DNA of 28,400 nt, taken from a virus. The stretch is from positions 1 through 28,400 of IMG/VR virus record IMGVR_UViG_3300009506_000973; one strand, written 5' to 3'. Positions 23,039 to 28,400 of this stretch are shown one piece after another (position 1 is the first letter of the stretch; each line of letters opens with the position of its first letter). Made by a program: the position numbers and the translations under genes. Under the pieces are notes generated by a model. The model did no database searches and was not told the DNA's origin. It worked only from the letters and a program-made list of their open reading frames with translations.

Positions 23039-25037
23039 TTTTCTGTGGTTTCTCCCCAACCACCGGATTGGCTAAATCAAGTTTCTTTTCTTCCATCCTG
23101 GTTTCGAGTTCCGCAATCTTGCGTTTATTAAGATTGTCCTCTGTCATCTGACGCTCAATCAGTTTAACCTGCCTGTCACGTTCCTTATCTTGTAGCTGTG
23201 CCTGAAGTTGCTGTATGACTTGAGCCATTTCCTGCATTTTTTGCTGAATCTGCGCCATTCCAGGTTGCGCCCCCTGAAACACGAACCTATTCCCAGACTT
23301 GTAGCCTATCCTCATAAAAAGTTCACGCCCGACCTCCTCAACATTCAGGGTGGGTATCGGGAGTTGCTGTTGCGAAACTGAAATCTGGGTGTATTTGTCA
23401 CATGCAAACAGTAAGTGCTGCAACCTCATCATCGGGTCTGTGGAACCAAAGCCGACATTGACCGTAATCAAAAGCCGTTGCTGCAAAAACTCGGGGGTAA
23501 CTTGGTTTATTCCGTATTTTACCGGCAACATAGCCCTGTTCGCCGCAAGCTGAATAAGTTGCGTATCGGTTTCATAAAATTGTTCCAGCTTTACAATCTG
23601 GCGAATAACGGGTTCTATCCATGTTTCGCTAAATGTCTTTAGCGTGTATTCAGAAATCGCCGTGGCTGGCTGGCGGATCATCTGCATTCCGCCAACAGTT
23701 TCGTTCATGCGCCTGTTCGTCATAACAGATGATGTAGAAAAGTTCCCGGTCAATTCGTCAAAATCAGCGTTTAGCCGGTCTTGTTCCATATAGGAACTCG
23801 CAGTCACGTCTGGGAAATTAACCTCCTTGACATCAGCCTCCACATCTTCGACCAACGTAACGGAACCAGCGACATTGCGCGTAATGGATTTCAGATCAAC
23901 CTGGGAACCGCGTCTGACAAACCAACGCTTGTTTAAAACCAGTTTCACATTGTCGAGCCTTTGATTCGCTATCTCGTTAAGCTCGATTTGTAAATTGCGA
24001 CCAAGGCCCATCGTGCCTTCTGGGAAAAGACGATGGCTGTCAATAACCGATATCCCCATCACAACCGGCCTGTCTCCGGTCGGATACCTTTCTTCAATTG
24101 GCTCTGGGTCGGTCAGCATGTGTTGTGTACCAAGCGTGAAAAACACCATGTCGGCCCCGTCGCGCCTCAGAATGTTTTCATGCACCCAAACAACATCGTA
24201 TTCCTTTAGCTTCCCTGGCATTGCTACTTGGGCAGGATCTTCCCGCCCCTTGTCCCGCGTCATCTTCGTGGCGTCGTATGTGTGTCGCATCGCTGACTCG
24301 ATTTCTCCGTCAGTCAGCTTCTTCCACTTCGTGGCTCCAGTTCCCTTGTCAACAACCCTGTTCATGCGCTCTTTGACATCACGAACATACATCGGCCACA
24401 GGATAATGAGAAACGGGGATGAGTTTACTGGATCGTACCAATCGGCATTTGGATGGATTCTGATGTTTTCGACAGGAATTAGCTTGATATAGGGGCTGTC
24501 CTTTATGAGGACTTCTTTTTCAACAATAGCGTCAACTGGTTGACCGAAATCGTCTGTTCCCTGCATCTCGAATTTCTGTATCCTGGCGTCGTAGGCCCAA
24601 CCCTGATAACTTGCAACAACTCCGACCTTTTGGGCGTCCTGAAACGCGCCCATAGAAATCAGGAACCACGGGATTGTGTTTTTTAGACGATACGGCACTA
24701 GTTCCGCCATTAGGTCGCCAAGCGCCCTCTGAGCCTTGTTCAGGGGGTCTTCTGGTTCGAACTCTATGGCGTCTGGAGCCGCCAAAAACGTTGAAGCCGC
24801 TGCCTCGTTATTTCGGACAACGGCTCGTGACTTCGGCCTAAACATTTTCGACCGATAGCGAAAATCCGCAGTATTATATTTAGAACCAGAATGATGCTGA
24901 TTGGAAAAATGGCGAATCCCGTCTTCCCATTGCTTTCTGTAATTTGCATCAATGTAAGTTGTTGATGTCTGATAGATTTCGGCGGCCACCTCTGTCCATG
25001 TCATGCCTTCTGAAATAGAGGTCTTGGTATCAGCCAT
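23013..25037 (-). CDS. Portal protein (podovirus head-tail connector)
   Basis: 674 residues, the right size for a podovirus portal. Key signals are the N-terminal helical wing, the I-K-L-I-P-V-E-N-I-R-I-H-P-N-A-D-W segment (about 186-202), the conserved G-L-G-R-N-L-Q-I-E-L-N-E-I-A-N-Q-R-L-D-N-V-K-L-V-L helix region (about 344-368), and the following N-F-S-T-S-S-V-M-T-N-R-R-M-N-E-T-V-G-G-M segment (about 432-452). The last 130 residues are a Gln/Met/Glu/Lys-rich helical tail with coiled-coil character, corresponding to the barrel/crown region. The gene sits between the terminase region and the scaffold/capsid genes, the usual portal place. It forms the dodecameric ring through which terminase packs DNA. 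The ATG follows the preceding stop by 7 bases. Confidence 0.9.
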   Translation of the reverse strand: MADTKTSISEGMTWTEVAAEIYQTSTTYIDANYRKQWEDGIRHFSNQHHSGSKYNTADFRYRSKMFRPKSRAVVRNNEAAASTFLAAPDAIEFEPEDPLNKAQRALGDLMAELVPYRLKNTIPWFLISMGAFQDAQKVGVVASYQGWAYDARIQKFEMQGTDDFGQPVDAIVEKEVLIKDSPYIKLIPVENIRIHPNADWYDPVNSSPFLIILWPMYVRDVKERMNRVVDKGTGATKWKKLTDGEIESAMRHTYDATKMTRDKGREDPAQVAMPGKLKEYDVVWVHENILRRDGADMVFFTLGTQHMLTDPEPIEERYPTGDRPVVMGISVIDSHRLFPEGTMGLGRNLQIELNEIANQRLDNVKLVLNKRWFVRRGSQVDLKSITRNVAGSVTLVEDVEADVKEVNFPDVTASSYMEQDRLNADFDELTGNFSTSSVMTNRRMNETVGGMQMIRQPATAISEYTLKTFSETWIEPVIRQIVKLEQFYETDTQLIQLAANRAMLPVKYGINQVTPEFLQQRLLITVNVGFGSTDPMMRLQHLLFACDKYTQISVSQQQLPIPTLNVEEVGRELFMRIGYKSGNRFVFQGAQPGMAQIQQKMQEMAQVIQQLQAQLQDKERDRQVKLIERQMTEDNLNKRKIAELETRMEEKKLDLANPVVGEKPQKNAAAGQQG

Positions 25038-25044
25038 CTCTATT

Positions 25045-25440
25045 CTATAAACTCCTTGGTTGGTGTTGCGGTTTCAAACCATCGACCTTTTTGACCGTTT
25101 GCCCGTCCCATGGGCCGCGCTTCAAATTAGCGCGTTCCAAAAGCTCACCCGCCGCCATAACAATCTTGCGCCTGGCAATGCTATAATCGCTTAGGTTTTT
25201 CAGATGCAAAACCATACCCGGAAGACGGTTTGCGTTTACTTCGGCATTAATCTCGCCGCACCTGATGGTGACAACACCGTTCTTGCCATCTGTGTTCACA
25301 AGCCAATGATATCGCGGGTAAACGGCCATGAGAACAAACGCAATACGTCTTGAAAAATCAATATCGGAAATCTCTGTCCCGCAATCTTCTGGACTTACGA
25401 CCTCAATCTTTGGCTTTGCTCCGCGAATTATATGTTCCAT
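25045..25440 (-). CDS. Hypothetical protein upstream of the portal, 131 aa
   Basis: The product has a short acidic start, a hydrophobic beta/alpha core at about residues 30-80 (F-V-L-M-A-V-Y-P-R-Y-H-W-L-V) and a basic C-terminal tail rich in Lys, Arg, Gln and Pro. I do not recognise a domain. AGGA stands 3-4 bases before the ATG, immediately downstream of a strong hairpin. Placed between terminase-side small genes and the portal, it may be a small packaging or head factor. Coding is well supported by its exact fit between hairpin and portal gene. Confidence 0.75.
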   Translation of the reverse strand: MEHIIRGAKPKIEVVSPEDCGTEISDIDFSRRIAFVLMAVYPRYHWLVNTDGKNGVVTIRCGEINAEVNANRLPGMVLHLKNLSDYSIARRKIVMAAGELLERANLKRGPWDGQTVKKVDGLKPQHQPRSL

Positions 25441-25451
25441 AGTCCTGTTTT

Positions 25452-25478
25452 AAAAGCCGGGAGCAAGGTGCTCCCGGC
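25452..25478 (-). terminator. Perfect 10-bp stem-loop with short T-tract, second of a tandem pair
   Basis: GCCGGGAGCA (25456-25465) pairs perfectly with TGCTCCCGGC (25469-25478) around a 3-base loop. On the minus strand it is followed by TTTTAAAA. It lies 16 bases before the ATG of the 131-residue gene. Confidence 0.75.
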
Positions 25479-25481
25479 CAT

Positions 25482-25532
25482 AAGGAGGAGTGTATGGCAA
25501 AACCGAGCGGAAAGGGGGCGCCGCTCGGATAA
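25482..25532 (+). other. Plus-strand consensus ribosome site with a 12-codon open frame
   Basis: Between and across the two hairpins the plus strand reads AAGGAGGAG, five bases, then ATG and a short frame M-A-K-P-S-G-K-G-A-P-L-G ending in TAA at 25530-25532. This is a near-perfect Shine-Dalgarno site, the only convincing one I see on the plus strand. No promoter or longer gene goes with it, so it could be a leader peptide of an antisense transcript or chance. Confidence 0.25.
25499..25528 (-). terminator. Stem-loop with TTTT tail, first of a tandem pair
   Basis: CCGAGCGG (25503-25510) pairs with CCGCTCGG (25521-25528) around a 10-base loop, and the minus strand continues TTTTGCC. It starts 12 bases after the stop of the 53-residue gene. 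With the next hairpin it forms a tandem terminator-like pair. Confidence 0.65.
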
Positions 25533-25539
25533 GCCCGAA

Positions 25540-25701
25540 TTAAACCAAGTCGTCATTCGGCTCTGGATAAACCTCGTCGTCTATAACGTTCTCGCGCTGT
25601 TCGTCGGTAAGCCACGCATATTCTTCTGGACTGTAAACCGACTTAATAGGGTCTGGAAGACCGTCATAATCAGGATGCACAGTGTATTTAGGTTCCATCA
25701 T
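25540..25701 (-). CDS. 53-aa acidic small protein
   Basis: Starts with two ATG codons (25701 and 25698) inside the end of the preceding gene (14-base overlap), with a weak purine-rich site (CGGGA). The product is strongly acidic (many Asp and Glu) with Tyr and Pro, ends D-D-L-V, and shows no known domain. A patch reading Y-S-P-E-E-Y-A-W-L-T-D-E-Q is typical of small soluble phage proteins. Its end lies immediately before the tandem hairpins, so it closes this group of small genes. Confidence 0.6.
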   Translation of the reverse strand: MMEPKYTVHPDYDGLPDPIKSVYSPEEYAWLTDEQRENVIDDEVYPEPNDDLV

Positions 25702-25852
25702 AAATCCCGGTATCTTGATGGTCTGTTATCTTGAATTTACGCCCGCTGCTAAATTCGTAAACGTACTCATCCTTCTTGTAATGGTTCTTGTCGGACTTCA
25801 CGACTTCGGCCAACCATTGAATGTCGCGCCTTGTAACTGGATATTCAGGCAT
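25688..25852 (-). CDS. 54-aa small protein
   Basis: Begins at 25852, one base after the stop of the Cys-rich gene, with AGAGGA about 8 bases upstream. It encodes a mixed-charge product (M-P-E-Y-P-V-T-R-R-D-I-Q-W-L-A) with a probable helix followed by a beta-rich second half. I recognise no family. Good ribosome site and tight stop-start spacing support it as a real gene. Confidence 0.65.
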   Translation of the reverse strand: MPEYPVTRRDIQWLAEVVKSDKNHYKKDEYVYEFSSGRKFKITDHQDTGIYDGT

Positions 25853-25853
25853 C

Positions 25854-26039
25854 TCAGATATCCTCTAAAATGTTTACATCTATCCACTTGTCATCGAAAC
25901 AAGTTCCACACTTGCAACAATCACAGGGGGTTACGTCAATAATCATTTCACAGCTATCGGTGCAATAGTTTTTCTCGACCACCAACGGCTGCTTGCAAAT
26001 TGCACACCTTAAACTCATACCGTAACAATAACCGCCCAT
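25854..26039 (-). CDS. Cys-rich putative zinc-binding mini-protein, 61 aa
   Basis: Ten cysteines lie in 61 residues: C5, C12-x2-C15, C26-x3-C30, C39, C41, C42, C44-x2-C47. The first pair plus C26/C30 resembles a small zinc ribbon (C-A-I-C-K-Q-P-L, as in rubredoxin-like knuckles), and the second cluster may hold another metal. The start at 26039 is favoured because GGAG stands 8 bases upstream; an internal ATG at 26018 has none. Small zinc proteins in phages often bind host polymerase or nucleic acid, but no specific partner can be inferred. Confidence 0.7.
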   Translation of the reverse strand: MGGYCYGMSLRCAICKQPLVVEKNYCTDSCEMIIDVTPCDCCKCGTCFDDKWIDVNILEDI

Positions 26040-26060
26040 ATTACACGCTCCGTATAATTA

Positions 26061-26606
26061 TTACACACTTGTTGCATGTTTTGCAACAAGTTTTTGAAGT
26101 TGGCAATCAAATTCATGTAAAATCATCCCACACACATGCTTTCTGACCTGACCCGGCATACCATTAAATGTAAAAAATGTTTTTGGGTCTATATAATAGC
26201 TAATTCGCCCCTCACCATTTACGACTTCGATATGCATGTGGCGCGACTCAAGATCCATCATAGACGCAACTCTCAAAACCTTAAGTGTCTGAAAATGAAT
26301 ATCCATTTTGGAATATGACGTTAATGACTGCCCTTCCATATTTTTATAAAATAACCCGTTTCCATACATTGCCTTTCTGTAATAAGGGGGGATATGGTTG
26401 ACAACTTCCTTTCGTGGCTTTTCCAAAACAGAATTACCCCACCAGCGTCTGATATCGTTGATTAATTCATTATACAAATCAATGTATTTTGATCTTTCGT
26501 CAGAATGCCATTTTGCCATGGATTCGTTCATCTTGTTAGACTCTTGCAACCGCGCTATGCGCTCCCGCATCTTGCGCTTCTGTGTTCTACCAAAACGCTT
26601 GCTCAT
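26061..26606 (-). CDS. Hypothetical protein next to terminase, 181 aa
   Basis: The start at 26606 is chosen because the terminase stop is followed directly by TATG and the terminase end itself provides GGGGGAGG as ribosome site; an in-frame longer start would overlap the terminase gene. The N-terminal 40 residues are strongly basic and helical (K-R-F-G-R-T-Q-K-R-K-M-R-E-R-I-A), a likely coiled coil or nucleic-acid-binding helix. The rest is mixed alpha/beta with a hydrophobic core. I recognise no family. Its coupling to the terminase suggests a packaging-linked role, unproven. Confidence 0.75.
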   Translation of the reverse strand: MSKRFGRTQKRKMRERIARLQESNKMNESMAKWHSDERSKYIDLYNELINDIRRWWGNSVLEKPRKEVVNHIPPYYRKAMYGNGLFYKNMEGQSLTSYSKMDIHFQTLKVLRVASMMDLESRHMHIEVVNGEGRISYYIDPKTFFTFNGMPGQVRKHVCGMILHEFDCQLQKLVAKHATSV

Positions 26607-26607
26607 A

Positions 26608-28400
26608 TCACACCTCCCCCATGTGTTGCGGAATAAGTTCCTCCTGCTTGACAATTATCGGTGGCCCCAATCCGATGTCATAGAACCTCGACATGGCGTC
26701 CATCATATCTTTTGCATTGCCAACGGGGAAAAACATATACTCGTTGTGCAACAAATATTCAACCAAATCGTAAACTTTGTTCTCGTGGTTCTTCCTTTTA
26801 ATAGGTTTCGCAACAAGATACCCTTTTCCCCTGGCAACCAGCTCAGCTTGCGCACGGGTTTCAGACCCCGCATACGGATAAAAAAACTTCCAGTTCCTGT
26901 GATCGGGTTCCAAGCGGCGGATTCTGTCGTCCTTCGCTTCTGTTCCGTCATATGTCCAGCTGACTTCCTCAATTGGGAAATGGCACTCCTCGATCTTCAT
27001 CTGCTGCTCAAAATGCTCAACATCGGTCTGATGCCCATACCTCTCATACCCGACCCTGACAACCTGAATCCCGGGCTGAGACACCCATTTGTTGCGCAGC
27101 ATCTTGAGCATCTTCCAGCGCTCCGCCAGGCTCATTTTATGACAGGCACCGTCCAACAAATACTTATTCCTTGCCCTGTCTATTCCAATCACCGCAAACG
27201 CCGTGTTCGAGGTTCCCTTGCGCTTGCTCGACGCCGGATCACACAATATGCCCACATTTAAAGTCTCAGGCCTAATCTCGTAGCGCCTGATCCATTCCAG
27301 CTTAAATTCTTGCGCAGAACCCGCCAATGGATTCAGAAGTTGCTGGCAAGCTATCGTATGAAAACTCTCGGTTTTCTTCTTCTTTTCCCAAGCTTCCTCG
27401 GTCAACAAAACCGGCTTGCCGTCAAATGTTCCATCATCTGTCGCCGGGTACACCCTTGGTTTCAGCGCCTTGCGGTTCAAAATCACGCCATACGTGTCCC
27501 CAAAATGATACCTCGTCCCAATATGCCAAAATCTCGGAGGCCGCGCCCCCATCATCTCAAGCGTCGTAAGGTTCCTCGCCAGCTCCCAACGCTCGGTCGT
27601 CTTCATAATCATCTCGGGCGTCGTGACAGAATCCTCGGTAACAACGTCATCCAACACCATCAAATCGTAATGCTTCGATGTCGGCTGAGAATCAACCAGC
27701 CCAAACGCCTCCCACGTCTGTTCCTTCCGGTTCTTCGTCCTCCTGACACTCAAACCCTCATCAAGACTCCAAGTCTTCGCCTGCTTTCTCGGGTTCCGAT
27801 AAAAAATGTGAGGCCATATCAAAAACAGGTTCGGATTGTCCTCACACTCGTCTTTGATCTGACGCAAGAAAGACTTCGCTATCGGCCTCGTGTTAGACCC
27901 AATCCCTATCGCTATGTTCTGGTTTCTCACAACCTCCTGCACCGTGCCCGCAAATGTTATGCATGTGCTGTTATGTGTTGGTATCATCTCACGACCGACC
28001 AAATACCGACCACCCATGACTTGAATGCATTTTCCTTGGTCGGGTTGCGCCCTTTCTATAGAGTCTATTAAAAAACCGTTGCCACGCTGATACCACGTCT
28101 TGATCGGAATTACACCATCACGCTTCCGCTTAAGTCGAAAAGTATTTTCATCTGCCCGGAAATGAAGTTGCACAAGCCCCTGATGATTGTTCCGATACTG
28201 ATATCTCCTGACATCGTAACCAAGACCACGCATCAACATCTCTACATCATCACATAGCCCCCCTGGAACCTGAACAAACACAGCCTTTCCGTCACTTGTG
28301 TGCATATGGCCATCGGTATCCATCAGACCCTGAAGCAATGCCCGGCGCTGGGCTATAGATGCGAATTGATACTTGGTTGGAATATGCTTATCCCCGAAAA
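26608..28400 (-). CDS. terL: Terminase large subunit with intein, 5' end outside window
   Basis: The frame is open to the window edge; its upstream part (intein and N-extein) is not seen. After the splice site at 27969/27970 the C-extein of 453 residues starts S-T-C-I-T-F-A-G, the continuation of a Walker A motif. Walker B is D-L-M-V-L-D-D at C-extein 102-108, and the coupling motif is H-I-G-T-R-Y-H-F-G-D at 149-158. The RNase H-like nuclease has Asp at 244 (C-D-P-A-S-S), a second conserved D-G at 273-274, and a final Asp in D-M-M-D-A-M-S at 421-427. TerL cuts concatemeric DNA and drives it through the portal. All ATPase and nuclease signatures seen in this part are intact, so the product should be active after splicing. 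Confidence 0.92.
   Translation of the reverse strand, partial: FGDKHIPTKYQFASIAQRRALLQGLMDTDGHMHTSDGKAVFVQVPGGLCDDVEMLMRGLGYDVRRYQYRNNHQGLVQLHFRADENTFRLKRKRDGVIPIKTWYQRGNGFLIDSIERAQPDQGKCIQVMGGRYLVGREMIPTHNSTCITFAGTVQEVVRNQNIAIGIGSNTRPIAKSFLRQIKDECEDNPNLFLIWPHIFYRNPRKQAKTWSLDEGLSVRRTKNRKEQTWEAFGLVDSQPTSKHYDLMVLDDVVTEDSVTTPEMIMKTTERWELARNLTTLEMMGARPPRFWHIGTRYHFGDTYGVILNRKALKPRVYPATDDGTFDGKPVLLTEEAWEKKKKTESFHTIACQQLLNPLAGSAQEFKLEWIRRYEIRPETLNVGILCDPASSKRKGTSNTAFAVIGIDRARNKYLLDGACHKMSLAERWKMLKMLRNKWVSQPGIQVVRVGYERYGHQTDVEHFEQQMKIEECHFPIEEVSWTYDGTEAKDDRIRRLEPDHRNWKFFYPYAGSETRAQAELVARGKGYLVAKPIKRKNHENKVYDLVEYLLHNEYMFFPVGNAKDMMDAMSRFYDIGLGPPIIVKQEELIPQHMGEV
27970..28400 (-). mobile_element. C-terminal part of a LAGLIDADG homing-endonuclease intein in terL
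   Basis: In 143 residues to the window edge the sequence shows I-P-T-K-Y, then L-L-Q-G-L-M-D-T-D-G-H, a LAGLIDADG block. It then has the intein C-terminal signature K-C-I-Q-V (about 35 residues further on), Y-L-V-G-R-E-M-I-P-T-H-N followed by S. The T-H-N|S end carries the penultimate His, terminal Asn and +1 Ser needed for splicing. The N-terminal splice block and the first LAGLIDADG motif lie outside the window. Confidence 0.9.

Noticed and set aside
26398-28071. Long open frames on the plus strand opposite the terminase (26398-27261 and 27310-28071)
   Set aside because: They lie antisense to a gene with clear ATPase and nuclease motifs, have Arg/His/Leu-biased translations and no ribosome sites.
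1-28400. tRNA genes, CRISPR arrays, insertion sequences or attachment sites
   Set aside because: No cloverleaf, spaced direct repeats, transposase or integrase signatures were recognised on either strand.

Overview
The window looks like the late (virion) half of a tailed double-stranded DNA phage with a short, podovirus-like tail. All supported protein genes lie on the minus strand, so gene order reads from right to left. The set of terminase large subunit, portal, scaffold, HK97-fold/N4-gp56-like capsid protein, P22 gp4-like adaptor, P22 gp10-like tail hub, beta-helix tailspike and Ala/Gly-rich ejection proteins supports this. A Gram-negative host is inferred from the P22-like tail module and the LpxD-like and WlbA-like sugar enzymes. 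No integrase, repressor, tRNA, CRISPR array or host gene is visible. Genes are tightly packed, many overlap by 1-40 bases, and no gene-free stretch exceeds about 160 bases.

Layout in transcription order: (1) 28400-26608, terminase large subunit, cut by the left window context and carrying the C-terminal part of a LAGLIDADG intein inserted in the Walker A motif. (2) 26606-25540, four small genes including a Cys-rich putative zinc protein. (3) 25528-25452, two tandem stem-loops, then an unknown gene. (4) 25037-19891, the head module: portal, a small helical protein, scaffold, major capsid protein and a small protein that may be a decoration protein. (5) 19833-11547, an 8.3-kb cassette of sugar-modifying enzymes: a glycosyltransferase, a methyltransferase, a PIG-L deacetylase, two left-handed beta-helix acyltransferases, a WlbA/WbpB-type nucleotide-sugar dehydrogenase, a second glycosyltransferase, a sulfotransferase, a cupin, two small proteins, and a methyltransferase-GT9 fusion. 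(6) 11461-1, the tail and ejection module: gp4-like adaptor, tailspike, gp10-like hub, four probable ejection or internal virion proteins, a signal-peptide protein, and the first codons of another gene.

The most interesting feature is the sugar cassette. It sits inside the late virion operon, directly downstream of the capsid gene pair and directly upstream of the head-tail adaptor, with stem-loops at both borders. Its enzymes could remodel an amino sugar (oxidation at C3, N-deacetylation, re-acylation), transfer it, then methylate and sulfate it. The position suggests that the glycan is made late in infection and may be placed on virions; modification of the host surface glycan is the main alternative. 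It contains no aminotransferase, so it would depend on the host or on genes outside the window.

A second pattern is that stem-loops, most with U-tracts, repeatedly lie immediately 5' of a ribosome binding site inside the late operon rather than at operon ends. One of them is a branched structure with two internal hairpins.
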